DNA from: PFJX01 sp963713085
Lineage (GTDB): Bacteria > Pseudomonadota > Gammaproteobacteria > Burkholderiales > Thiobacillaceae
NCBI GenBank assembly: GCA_963713085.1
Contig: CAVQKQ010000011.1
Coordinates: 78,825 to 142,824, forward strand
Length of the DNA stretch: 64,000 bases
Direction: 5' to 3'
The notes below the pieces were generated by a model that saw nothing but the letters and a program-made list of their open reading frames with translations, ran no database searches and was not told the DNA's origin. Below are positions 10,928 to 19,520 of the stretch, piece after piece (the stretch's first letter is position 1; every line of letters begins with the position of its first letter). Made by a program: the position numbers and the translations under genes.

Positions 10928-11235
10928 AGCGCAAGGGCGGAAAAGCGCAGAGCCTTCTTCCGAATGAAATATGAATCATGACGCACCCCGCTCTCCAGAT
11001 CGCTTGACGGTCATAACAGTATCTATGCGGGGTGCACTCTGGCCTTCATCCGTGACCCCTACGGCCAATCTGAAACCACTCCGACCTCCACACCAACTGG
11101 TCGCTTCCGGCATTTAGTCCCCCTTGTCCCCAAAACCATGCCCTATCGTTTCCCGGACACGTGTTAGGCGTTACCCTGCATTAATGCCGCCTATGTCCCG
11201 ATAAAATCCCCCGCTTTGCCCGGCCGCCCTAAGCC
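10928..11235. other. Intergenic region with a long-loop inverted repeat and a possible gene remnant
   Basis: No intact gene is seen. GCACCCCGC (10983-10991) and GCGGGGTGC (11027-11035) form a perfect 9-bp inverted repeat with a 35-bp spacer. From about 11034 a plus-strand frame reads LAFIRDPYGQSETTP and ends at TAG 11164-11166. The FIRDPYG part faintly resembles the end of glyoxalase/VOC-fold proteins, so it may be debris, but the match is too short to rely on. GCATTAATGC at 11179-11188 is a small palindrome that could be part of the next gene's promoter region. Confidence 0.3.
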
Positions 11236-11280
11236 GTGCTGCAATCCCCCGCCATCCCCCCACCTAAAAGAAGCCCCGCC

Positions 11281-12444
11281 ATGCAGTCCGGCCCCCGCGA
11301 GATCGTCACGCCCTTCCGCCCCATCCCCCTGGACGTGCCGGAGGGGATGAAGCCCAACGAGTTTTTCAACAGCACCGAAAACCTCAACGACCTGGCCCAC
11401 AACAACGGCCTGCTGCAGAACCCGGAAGGCCTGCTGCTTTACCGCAAGGCCCTGGGCCACAGCAACGAGTTCGACACCTCCATCATCTACAACACCTCCC
11501 AGAGCATTCTGGATCCCCTTGGCCGTCCGGTGCGGCGTACCCAGGTGCCGGAGGGGGTGAAGAACGTCTGGAACCGGATGAATCAGGTGATCATCGAGTA
11601 CATGCTGGAACAGTACCCCGACCCGGAGCGTGCCCTGGTTCTGGCCGGCGAGGCCAGCCTGGATGCCACCTGGCCGCTGACCTCGCCGGGGGTGCCCAGC
11701 ATCCGCATGCTGCACAACCACTTCATCGTCTTCGACAAGGCCCGGTTGCGCGATGCGCCCATCGCCGATGCCAGCAACCCCAACCTCACCGACGGCGGCC
11801 AGCATTCCCTATTCCAGGCCTACATGCGCGACGTGTATCGGGCCTTCTTCGACGAACTGGACCTGGAGATTTTGCGGCCGTGCCAGATGGGTTCCTGCAA
11901 GATCGCGCTGACCGGCTATCCTCAGGGCCTGCCGAGCTGGGAGGTGACCGGCGGCGCCGAGTCACTCAAGGAAATTCGGTTCTGGCGGGAGTACGACACC
12001 ATCCTGATGGGTTTCATCGACTTCTACCGCACCTTCTTCGGGCAGGTGTCCACCCGCAACGCGCCTTTGCCCCGGGACATCTATTTCCCGGATCTGGTGG
12101 AGAACCGGCTGCAATTCAACAACGACCTGCTGAAGACCGCCAAGATGGTGCGGGACCGCTGCATCCACGACGCCAAGTACGCCAATTCGATCCGCTGGCA
12201 GCCGGCCTTCAAGCAGCTCATCTACCGTAACGACGTCGGCAAGTTGATCGTCACCATCAGCCAGAACTCCATTGGCAACGCCATTACCGAACTGCTGGGC
12301 GTGGTGGTCAAGCGCACGCCCGACGCCGACGCCTACGGGCAGGCCGAACCGGCGCTGATCGAGAAGCTGCAGGAGGTACGCCGTCGCCTGGTGGAGGCGG
12401 ATCTGGGGGAGGGTATCGCCACGCCTTATTGGGGGGCCGGCTAG
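11281..12444 (+). CDS. Conserved-looking protein of unknown function (387 aa)
   Basis: The open frame can begin at GTG 11236, but the 15 extra residues are Pro-rich and unconvincing; ATG 11281 (MQSGPREIV) is the likelier start. The protein is soluble, with no signal peptide or membrane helix. It is rich in Asn, Asp and aromatics, and codon use matches the core genome, so it is a real gene. Recognisable stretches include FFNSTENLNDLAHNNGLL, SIRMLHNHFIVFDKARL, LEILRPCQMGSCKIALTGYP and LIVTISQNSIGNAITELLG. I do not recognise a family. The two His of HNHF and the Cys pair CQMGSC could bind metal, but this is only a guess. It sits within the der-hfq insertion. Confidence 0.7.
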   Translation: MQSGPREIVTPFRPIPLDVPEGMKPNEFFNSTENLNDLAHNNGLLQNPEGLLLYRKALGHSNEFDTSIIYNTSQSILDPLGRPVRRTQVPEGVKNVWNRMNQVIIEYMLEQYPDPERALVLAGEASLDATWPLTSPGVPSIRMLHNHFIVFDKARLRDAPIADASNPNLTDGGQHSLFQAYMRDVYRAFFDELDLEILRPCQMGSCKIALTGYPQGLPSWEVTGGAESLKEIRFWREYDTILMGFIDFYRTFFGQVSTRNAPLPRDIYFPDLVENRLQFNNDLLKTAKMVRDRCIHDAKYANSIRWQPAFKQLIYRNDVGKLIVTISQNSIGNAITELLGVVVKRTPDADAYGQAEPALIEKLQEVRRRLVEADLGEGIATPYWGAG

Positions 12445-12626
12445 GGCGCATGGACCGTCTGTCGGTCGGATAGCTACCAGGAAAAGTATTACGGAAATCC
12501 CTAACTCCCCATGAAAAAATTGATACGGAAGGCCAATAACGGGTTGATCCACATGGAAATAGTATTTTGTCGCAAACCCTCCGTCGTATAGTGCGAACTT
12601 ATTCAGCGAGGGTATGAGGCGATGGA

Positions 12627-14468
12627 ATGGCCTTGCATGAGGCAAATGCGGAGAAAAGTTATCTAACCTGCCAAGTTGAGTTGCAGGAAACAGCGCGCTA
12701 TGCCGAGCGACTCAACGCGTTGTGGAAACTCGCCACCAGGCACGGGCTGAGCGACAACGAACGTTTCCATGCCATGCTTTCTTCGGCCTGCACCGCATTG
12801 GGCATGGAACTCGCCATCCTGGGCGAGTTCGACGGCGATTATGTAGCCCGCTATGTGCACGATACCTTGGGGGTAATGCCGGAGGGGACCCATCTCGCCG
12901 CGGGCGACACCATCTGCAAGCACGTCCTCGAGGCGCGCGAGCCCCGCTATATCAACGATCTGCGCGATCATGCCGCATTCCGCGACCACCCACTGGTGAC
13001 GGGGGCGGGCATGGTGGTCTATGCGGGATTGCCGATCTGGGCCGGCGAAGAAATACACGGCGTTTTGGCATTCATGAGCCGTGGCGGAACCGAAGCCGGG
13101 TTCCATGAGCCGGATATCGCCTTCATGGAACTGGTGGCGGACTGGATGGGGCTGCATCTTCAGCAGTCGCGGCAACGCAATCTACTCGAACAGTTCGCCT
13201 TGACCGATCTGCTCACGGGTATTCTCAACCGGCGCGCCGGAGAGACCCGCCTGAACGAGGAACTGGCCCGGGCGCGAAGGCATGACGAGGGGTTCGCCAT
13301 CGCCATGCTGGACCTTGATCACTTCAAGCAGGTGAACGACCGATTCGGCCATGCCATCGGCGACCAGGTGCTGCAGGAAGTGGCCAATCGCCTGAAAGGC
13401 GGCCTGCGCGAGGACGATTGGGTGGCCCGCTGGGGCGGGGAGGAGTTTCTGGTGTTCCTGCGCAATGCCGACACCAGCGAGGCGGTATACGTGGTGGAGC
13501 GCCTGCTGGCCCGGGTCAGGGACGACGCGATCCAGACCAATGCAGGCGCGTTGCCGGTCACCTTGTCCGCGGGGATCGGTTTGCCGGGACGCCAGGATGT
13601 AGAAATCCACCGGACCCTGGAATTGGCCGATACCTGCCTTTATCAGGCCAAGCTCAATGGGCGCGACCGTATCGAGGTGCGCGATGCGGGGGGGGTGCTT
13701 TGGCCGGCCCAGGTCATCAAACGCGCGCTGCGCGACAAGCGGGTGCGGATGGCCGCACAACCCATCGTCGACCTGGCAACGGGGGTGGTTGTGGCCGATG
13801 AATCCCTGGCCCGGGTGATCCTGCCGGACGGTGGCTTGCTGCCAGCCGGGGAGTTCATCGAGGCCGCTGAAGGGTTGGGACTGATGCAGGAGATCGACCG
13901 CATCGTCAGCCGCATAGCCATGTCGCGGTGCGCCGGCAGCCTGGGCTCGGGAGAGGCAAGTCCGAATTTCGCCCATTTCGTGAATTTGTCGCCCCAGTTC
14001 CTGGCCCGTAGGGAGCTTGTGGAAGAGATGCTGGCCAATGCCCAGGAATTCTGCCGGACCTGCGGCGTGAAATTCGGTCCGATCAAGCCCATCGTGTTCG
14101 AGATCACGGAGCGCCAATTCCTGGCCAACCTGGACACTCTGGAGGCGGACCTTAAGCCCTTGCTGGACTTCGGTTTTCGCCTCGCCCTGGACGATTTCGG
14201 CAGCGGCTATTCCTCGTTTCTTTATTTGGCGCGCCTGCCCATCTCATTTCTCAAGATCGAGGGCTGGATGGTGGCCAACATGCGCAGGGAAAGGAAGGTT
14301 GCCGCCATCGTGGAAAGCCTGGCGGTGTTCGCCCGGCACGAAGGGATCGTCACCGTCGCCGAATGCGTCGAGGATGAGGCTACCCACCTCATGCTGCGCG
14401 ACATGGGGGTGGACTTGGGCCAGGGTTGGTATTTCGGCCGACCGGAACTTGTTGAAGAACAAGGTTAA
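12627..14468 (+). CDS. GAF-GGDEF-EAL protein (c-di-GMP turnover)
   Basis: A 613-aa cytosolic signalling protein. A GAF-type sensor (about residues 20-175), a GGDEF domain (about 190-345; RWGGEEFLVFL intact, LDLDHFKQVND) and an EAL domain (about 360-605) are present. The EAL signature is altered to ESLARV, but the glutamate and other catalytic positions (VNLS, FEITER, ALDDFGSGYSSF, AECVED, GQGWYFGRP) remain; the usual KID is KIE. It may therefore be a cyclase with a weakened phosphodiesterase. ATG at 12627 is preceded by GAGGCGATGG. No recognised partner is adjacent; hfq follows 62 bases later. Confidence 0.88.
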   Translation: MALHEANAEKSYLTCQVELQETARYAERLNALWKLATRHGLSDNERFHAMLSSACTALGMELAILGEFDGDYVARYVHDTLGVMPEGTHLAAGDTICKHVLEAREPRYINDLRDHAAFRDHPLVTGAGMVVYAGLPIWAGEEIHGVLAFMSRGGTEAGFHEPDIAFMELVADWMGLHLQQSRQRNLLEQFALTDLLTGILNRRAGETRLNEELARARRHDEGFAIAMLDLDHFKQVNDRFGHAIGDQVLQEVANRLKGGLREDDWVARWGGEEFLVFLRNADTSEAVYVVERLLARVRDDAIQTNAGALPVTLSAGIGLPGRQDVEIHRTLELADTCLYQAKLNGRDRIEVRDAGGVLWPAQVIKRALRDKRVRMAAQPIVDLATGVVVADESLARVILPDGGLLPAGEFIEAAEGLGLMQEIDRIVSRIAMSRCAGSLGSGEASPNFAHFVNLSPQFLARRELVEEMLANAQEFCRTCGVKFGPIKPIVFEITERQFLANLDTLEADLKPLLDFGFRLALDDFGSGYSSFLYLARLPISFLKIEGWMVANMRRERKVAAIVESLAVFARHEGIVTVAECVEDEATHLMLRDMGVDLGQGWYFGRPELVEEQG

Positions 14469-14479
14469 TCTTTTAAGAA

Positions 14480-14499
14480 AAGTGGATAGAATCCCACTT
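14480..14499 (+). promoter_or_regulatory. Small hairpin / possible -10 element upstream of hfq
   Basis: AAGTGG (14480-14485) pairs with CCACTT (14494-14499) around an 8-base loop in the 62-bp gap before hfq. TAGAAT (14487-14492) within it matches a sigma-70 -10 box, but the expected -35 position (GTTAAT) is poor. Either a weak hfq promoter or a readthrough-limiting hairpin after the GGDEF-EAL gene is possible. Confidence 0.3.
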
Positions 14500-14530
14500 C
14501 TAAACAAGATTGCCATTAAAGGAAAAAGCC

Positions 14531-14764
14531 ATGGGCAAAGGGCAGCAACTACAAGACCCGTTTCTCAACGCGTTGCGGCAGGAGCAGGTGCAGGTATCCG
14601 TCTATCTGGTGAACGGCATCAAGCTGCAAGGCCATATCGAGAGCTTCGACCAATATGTGGTGTTGTTGAAAAACGCCATCACCCAGATGGTCTACAAGCA
14701 CGCCATCTCCACGGTTGTGCCCGCCCGCCCCGTGACCATCCAGCATCCAGGCGAAGAATCCTGA
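14531..14764 (+). CDS. hfq: RNA chaperone Hfq
   Basis: A hexameric Sm-like RNA chaperone that pairs small RNAs with mRNAs. The 77-aa protein starts MGKGQQLQDPFLNALR and carries Sm1 (VSVYLVNGIKLQGHIESFDQ) and Sm2 (VYKHAISTVVP) motifs, with the conserved Gln and YKHA residues. ATG 14531 is chosen over an in-frame ATG at 14510 because it matches the family N-terminus and follows AAAGGAAAAA. It is followed 9 bases later by hflX, the usual pair. Confidence 0.97.
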   Translation: MGKGQQLQDPFLNALRQEQVQVSVYLVNGIKLQGHIESFDQYVVLLKNAITQMVYKHAISTVVPARPVTIQHPGEES

Positions 14765-14773
14765 TCCCCCTGC

Positions 14774-15904
14774 ATGTTTGAACGGCCCGAGCGGGGAGAG
14801 GCCGTTGTCCTGGTTTCTCTCGATTTCGGCGATCCCGACTACCGGGAGAGCCTCAGTGAACTCACCCTGCTAGCCTCCAGCGCTGGCCTGAATGTGGCAA
14901 CCAAGGTGGAAGCCCGGCGTGGCAAGCCCGACGCCGCATTGTTCGTGGGTTCCGGCAAGGCGGATGAGATCGCGGAGTTGGTGCGCGCGGCCGGTGCCGG
15001 CCTAGTCATCTTCAACAACGACCTGTCGCCGGTCCAGGAACGCAACCTGGAGCGCCGCATACAATGCCGGGTGTTGGACCGGACCGCCCTGATTCTAGAT
15101 ATCTTCGCCCTGCGCGCCCGTAGCAACGAAGGCAAGTTACAGGTCGAGCTGGCCCAACTGCGCCACTATGCCACCCGCCTGGTGCGGGGCTGGACCCACC
15201 TGGAGCGGCAGAAGGGCGGTATCGGCATGCGTGGCGGCCCGGGCGAGACCCAGCTGGAACTGGACCGGCGCATCATCGCCAACCGCATCAAGACCATCGA
15301 GGCCAAGCTGGAAAAACTGGCCAACAGCCGGGCGATCCAGCGCCGCAGCCGGCAGCGGGGCGGGGTGCTGTCGGTGTCTCTGGTGGGCTACACCAACGCC
15401 GGCAAATCCACCCTGTTCAACGCCTTGACCCGGGCCGGCGCCTATGCCGCCGACCAGCTCTTCGCCACCCTGGACACCACCTCGCGCAAGCTGTGGCTGC
15501 CCGAGGCCGGGCAGGTCGTGATCTCCGACACGGTGGGCTTCATCACCCGTCTGCCTCACAGCCTGGTGGCCGCATTCCATGCCACCCTGGAGGAGACCGC
15601 CCATGCCGATCTGTTGCTGCATGTGGTGGACGCCGCCAGTCCCAACCGCGCGCGTCAGATCGAGGAGGTGAACAAGGTTCTGAAGGAGATCGGCGCGGAT
15701 CGGGTACCGCAGTTCAACGTCATGAACAAGATCGATTTGACCGGTGCCGAGCCGCATTTGGCGCGGGATGAGTATGGTAAGATCGCGGCTGTTTGGCTCT
15801 CCGCGAGGACGGGTGTCGGAATCGAACAATTGCGCGGGGCCTTGGCCGAATTTGCGCAATCAGCACGCGTCATCCCGGAAGAGCGCCTCCTCACACCTCA
15901 ATAG
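14774..15904 (+). CDS. hflX: Ribosome-splitting GTPase HflX
   Basis: An OBG-family GTPase that rescues stalled or heat-damaged ribosomes by splitting 70S. The 376-aa protein has the N-terminal HflX domain (SGKADEIAELVRAAGAGLVI), a coiled linker with GGIGMRGGPGETQLELDRR, and a G domain with GYTNAGKST (G1), DTVGFI (G3) and NKID (G4). The order hfq-hflX-hflK-hflC is conserved in proteobacteria. Confidence 0.96.
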   Translation: MFERPERGEAVVLVSLDFGDPDYRESLSELTLLASSAGLNVATKVEARRGKPDAALFVGSGKADEIAELVRAAGAGLVIFNNDLSPVQERNLERRIQCRVLDRTALILDIFALRARSNEGKLQVELAQLRHYATRLVRGWTHLERQKGGIGMRGGPGETQLELDRRIIANRIKTIEAKLEKLANSRAIQRRSRQRGGVLSVSLVGYTNAGKSTLFNALTRAGAYAADQLFATLDTTSRKLWLPEAGQVVISDTVGFITRLPHSLVAAFHATLEETAHADLLLHVVDAASPNRARQIEEVNKVLKEIGADRVPQFNVMNKIDLTGAEPHLARDEYGKIAAVWLSARTGVGIEQLRGALAEFAQSARVIPEERLLTPQ

Positions 15905-15919
15905 GGAACTTGAATTCAA

Positions 15920-17125
15920 ATGGCCTGGAACGACCCCCAATGGGGTAACCAGAACGGCGGCAACAAAGGCAGTGGTGGCCCGCCGGATCTCGATGAACTC
16001 TGGAAGAACTTCAACCGTCGTCTGAACGGCCTATTCGGGCGCAAAGGCGGGGGTGTCGAACCGCCCTCCGGCGGCGGTCGCGAATTCTCCATTCCGGGTG
16101 GCGCGGGCCTGCTGATCGGGCTGGCCGTGGCGGTCTGGCTGGCATCCGGCTTCTACATCGTCGATGCGAGCCAGCGCGGCGTTGTCCTGCGTTTCGGCAA
16201 GTATGCCGAAACCACCCTGCCCGGCCCCCGCTGGCATCTGCCCTATCCGGTGGAGACTGTGGAGGTGGTGAACGTGGACCAGGTTCGTACGGTCGAGGTC
16301 GGCTACCACAACAACGTCAAGGCCAAGGTGCTGTCTGAGTCGCTCATGCTTACCGACGACGAGAACATCATCGACCTGCAATTTTCCGTGCAATACACCA
16401 TCAAGGATCCGGTGGACTACCTGTTCGCCAACCGGGATCCGGATGCCGCGGTCAAGCAGACCGCGGAGACCTCCATGCGCGAAATCGTCGGCAAGAGCAA
16501 GATGGACTTTGTTCTCTACGAGGGCCGGGCCGAGGTGGCCGCCAAGGCCACCAAGCTGATGCAGGAGATCCTGGACCGCTACAAGACCGGCATCAACGTG
16601 AGCAAACTGAACATGCAGAACGCCCAGCCCCCCGAGCAGGTGCAGGCCGCCTTCGACGATGCCGTGAAGGCCGGCCAGGATCAGCAGCGTCTCAAGAACG
16701 AGGGCCAGGCCTACGCCAACGACGTGATTCCCAGGTCACACGGCGTGGCGGCACGTCTCATTGAGGAGGCCAATGGCTACAAGAAGCGCGTCGTCGATCA
16801 GGCCGAGGGTGACGCATCCCGCTTCAAGCAGGTGCTGGCCCAGTATTCCAAGGCACCCCAGGTCACCCGGGAGCGCATGTACCAGGATGCCATGCAGCAG
16901 ATCCTGTCCAGCAGCACGAAGATACTGGTGGACGACAAGCAGGGCGGCAATCTGCTTTATCTGCCTCTGGACAAGCTTATGCAGATGACCCAGCCCGGCC
17001 AGACGACGGCTGATAGCGGGCCCAAGCAACCGGTCGAGGTGGCGCCCACCCAATCCCCCGCCAGCGATAGCCTGTTCAGGTCGAGAGATGCCTTCCGCAG
17101 CCGTGATCGGGAGGAGCGGCCATGA
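15920..17125 (+). CDS. hflK: FtsH protease modulator HflK
   Basis: A membrane-anchored SPFH/band-7 protein that forms a complex with HflC around FtsH and modulates its proteolysis. The 401-aa protein begins with the Gly/Asn-rich WNDPQWGNQNGGNKG segment, then one membrane helix (about residues 60-78), the SPFH domain (YIVDASQRGVVLRFGKY), and a long helical C-terminal part. Its stop overlaps the hflC ATG by 4 bases. Confidence 0.95.
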   Translation: MAWNDPQWGNQNGGNKGSGGPPDLDELWKNFNRRLNGLFGRKGGGVEPPSGGGREFSIPGGAGLLIGLAVAVWLASGFYIVDASQRGVVLRFGKYAETTLPGPRWHLPYPVETVEVVNVDQVRTVEVGYHNNVKAKVLSESLMLTDDENIIDLQFSVQYTIKDPVDYLFANRDPDAAVKQTAETSMREIVGKSKMDFVLYEGRAEVAAKATKLMQEILDRYKTGINVSKLNMQNAQPPEQVQAAFDDAVKAGQDQQRLKNEGQAYANDVIPRSHGVAARLIEEANGYKKRVVDQAEGDASRFKQVLAQYSKAPQVTRERMYQDAMQQILSSSTKILVDDKQGGNLLYLPLDKLMQMTQPGQTTADSGPKQPVEVAPTQSPASDSLFRSRDAFRSRDREERP

Positions 17126-17997
17126 AGAGCCACGCCAATATCGTTATTGCCATCGTCGTCGTACTGTTACTGCTGTCCCTGTCCGTCTATACCGTGGACC
17201 AGCGTCAGGCCGCCATGGTCTTCCAGTTGGGCGAGGTGGTCCGGATCGACAAGGTGCCCGGTCTCTACCTGAAGATCCCCTTCGTCCAGAACGTGCGCTA
17301 CTTTGACACCCGGGTGCTGACCATCGATACGGCCGAGCCCGAGCGTTTCATCACTTCTGAGAAGAAGAACGTCCTGGTGGACTACTACGTGAAGTGGCGC
17401 ATCAGCGATGTAAAGAAGTTCTACGTCAGCTTCAATGGCGATGAGCGCCGTGCCGAAAACCGTCTGGCCCAGACGGTGAACGACGGCATGCGCGCCGAGT
17501 TCGGCAAACGCACCGTCCATGATGTGGTGTCCGGCGAGCGGGACGAGGTGATGGCCTCTCTCCAGGGCAAGGCGGATGCGGACGCGCGTCTTTACGGGGT
17601 CCAGGTGCTGGATGTGCGCATCAAGCGGGTGGACCTGCCGGCGGAGGTGAGCGAATCGGTGTATCGCCGCATGGATGCCGAGCGCAAGCGCGTGGCCAAC
17701 GAACTGCGCTCCACCGGCGCCGCGGAGGCGGAAAAGATCCGCGCCGATGCCGACCGCCAGCGCGAGATCATCATCGCCGAGGCCTATCGGGAAGCCCAGG
17801 GCGTCAAGGGTGAAGGGGATGGCAAGGCGGCGGCGATCTACGGCGAGGCTTATGGCAAGAATGCCGAGTTCTATGCCTTCTACCGTAGCATGCAGTCCTA
17901 CCGGGACAGCTTCAACAGCAAGAACGACGTCATGGTGCTGCAGCCCAATTCCGAATTCTTCCGCTACATGAAGTCCCCGCGCGGCGGTGGCAAGTAA
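17122..17997 (+). CDS. hflC: FtsH protease modulator HflC
   Basis: The SPFH-domain partner of HflK. The 291-aa product has an N-terminal membrane helix (about residues 5-24), the SPFH region (VDQRQAAMVFQLGEVV), and a helical Ala/Glu/Arg-rich tail (RSTGAAEAEKIRADADRQ). It is coupled to hflK by an ATGA overlap and followed by the DUF2065 gene and hisZ. Confidence 0.95.
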   Translation: MKSHANIVIAIVVVLLLLSLSVYTVDQRQAAMVFQLGEVVRIDKVPGLYLKIPFVQNVRYFDTRVLTIDTAEPERFITSEKKNVLVDYYVKWRISDVKKFYVSFNGDERRAENRLAQTVNDGMRAEFGKRTVHDVVSGERDEVMASLQGKADADARLYGVQVLDVRIKRVDLPAEVSESVYRRMDAERKRVANELRSTGAAEAEKIRADADRQREIIIAEAYREAQGVKGEGDGKAAAIYGEAYGKNAEFYAFYRSMQSYRDSFNSKNDVMVLQPNSEFFRYMKSPRGGGK

Positions 17998-18047
17998 GCG
18001 CCAGACGCGATGAAGGCGGCATCGGGAAATGGAAAGCGCGGCGGATA

Positions 18048-18239
18048 GTGGGTCTCAAGGAGATCTTCATACCCGCCCTGGCTCTGATGCTGGTGATGGA
18101 AGGGGTGCTGCCGTTTCTCGCGCCCGCCGCCTGGCGCGAGGCCTTTGCCCGCATGATCCGGTTCAGCGATGGCCAGTTGCGCTTCATGGGCTTGTTCTCG
18201 ATGCTGGCCGGCCTGCTGCTGCTGCTGTTGACGCAATGA
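18048..18239 (+). CDS. DUF2065 small inner-membrane protein
   Basis: A 63-aa protein with two hydrophobic helices (LALMLVMEGVLPFLAP; FMGLFSMLAGLLLLLL), the DUF2065 pattern. The start is GTG at 18048. It sits between hflC and hisZ, where this small gene is regularly found. Function is unknown; a link to the HflKC-FtsH complex is inferred only from position. Confidence 0.85.
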   Translation: MGLKEIFIPALALMLVMEGVLPFLAPAAWREAFARMIRFSDGQLRFMGLFSMLAGLLLLLLTQ

Positions 18240-18344
18240 TGGCCTGGTTGGGCATGGTCGCGGGGGTGTCTCCGCTCGCAGGCAAGAGATCGTATGCCGC
18301 CGGGAGTGGCCGTCGCTTCACCCGGATTGCTTAGTGAGGACTTT

Positions 18345-19496
18345 GTGACACCCGCCTGGCTCCTGCCCGAATATCTCGAAGACATCCTGCCGCCCCATGC
18401 CCGGATGGCCGAGGCGTTGCGGCGGCGGTTGCTGGACCTGTTCGATGCCTACGGCTACGACCTGATCTGCCCGCCCTTGGTGGAGTACCTGGATTCCCTG
18501 CTCACCGGTGCCGCCCAGGACCTGGACCTGAAGACCTTCAAGGTGGTGGACGGCCTCTCCGGCCGGATGCTCGGGGTGCGCGCCGACATGACGCCCCAGG
18601 CCGCCCGGGTGGATGCCCACCTGATCAACCGACAGGGGGTGACCCGTCTTTGCTATGCCGGCCCGGTGCTGCGCACCAAGCCCACCGGCCTACAGGGCAG
18701 CCGGGAGCCGTTCCAGATCGGCGCCGAACTGTTCGGCCATCCCGGCATCGAGGCGGACCTGGAAATCCAGGAACTGCTGCTGGCCGCCCTCGACAACGCC
18801 GGCGTCCCCAATGTTCGCCTGAGCCTGAGCCATGCCGGGTTGTACCGCGCCCTGATCCAGGGAGCGGGCCTGGATCAGGGCCTGGCCGGCGACCTGTTCG
18901 TCGCCCTGCGGCAAAAGGACGTGCCGGAAGTGGCAGCGTTGACGGAGGCTGTCGCCAACCCGTGGCGCGACGCCATTCGTCGCCTTCCCGCGCTATACGG
19001 CACCACGGACGCCCTGAGCGAGGCCCGCGCCGTCCTGCCCAATGTGGCCGCCGTGCGCCTGGCCCTGGATGAGCTGGGGCGCCTGCTGGCGGCGGGTGAG
19101 GGGGCCGGCGTGGCGGTGGATCTGTCGGATTTGCGCGGCGACGGCTATCACAACGGCGTGATGTTCGCCGCCTACGCAGGCGGACAAGCCCGCGCCGTGG
19201 CCCTGGGCGGGCGCTATGATGGCGCGGGTGAGGTGTTTGGACGCAGCCGTCCGGCCACCGGCTTTTCCCTGGATTTGCGCCAGATACTGGACTGCCTGCC
19301 GGATCCGGCGGCCGGGACGGGCATCCTCGCACCCCATGGCGAGGATGCCGGCCTGCGCGCCAAGGTCGCCGAACTCCGCCGCGCGGGGCAACGGTTGGTG
19401 GTGGAAATGCCGGGGCAGGAGGCCCACCGGGCCGAGACCGGATGCGATCGCAGGCTGGCGCCCGAGGGCGACGGTTGGAACGTGGTACCTCTTTAA
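18345..19496 (+). CDS. hisZ: ATP phosphoribosyltransferase regulatory subunit HisZ
   Basis: A HisRS-like, non-synthetase paralogue that activates short-form HisG in the first step of histidine synthesis. The 383-aa protein starts at GTG 18345 (MTPAWLLPEYLEDILPP) after a GAGGA site 4 bases upstream; the frame is open to 18294, but the extra 17 residues are not family-like. Class II synthetase motifs are degenerate (RADMTPQAARVDAH, GGRYDGAGEVFG). It lies between DUF2065 and purA, as in other betaproteobacteria. Confidence 0.93.
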   Translation: MTPAWLLPEYLEDILPPHARMAEALRRRLLDLFDAYGYDLICPPLVEYLDSLLTGAAQDLDLKTFKVVDGLSGRMLGVRADMTPQAARVDAHLINRQGVTRLCYAGPVLRTKPTGLQGSREPFQIGAELFGHPGIEADLEIQELLLAALDNAGVPNVRLSLSHAGLYRALIQGAGLDQGLAGDLFVALRQKDVPEVAALTEAVANPWRDAIRRLPALYGTTDALSEARAVLPNVAAVRLALDELGRLLAAGEGAGVAVDLSDLRGDGYHNGVMFAAYAGGQARAVALGGRYDGAGEVFGRSRPATGFSLDLRQILDCLPDPAAGTGILAPHGEDAGLRAKVAELRRAGQRLVVEMPGQEAHRAETGCDRRLAPEGDGWNVVPL

Positions 19497-19520
19497 ACCT
19501 CGATTTCACGGATAAACGAC

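Noticed and set aside
18294..18344. Longer hisZ start
   Set aside because: The extra 17 residues do not look like HisZ, and GTG 18345 has a GAGGA site.
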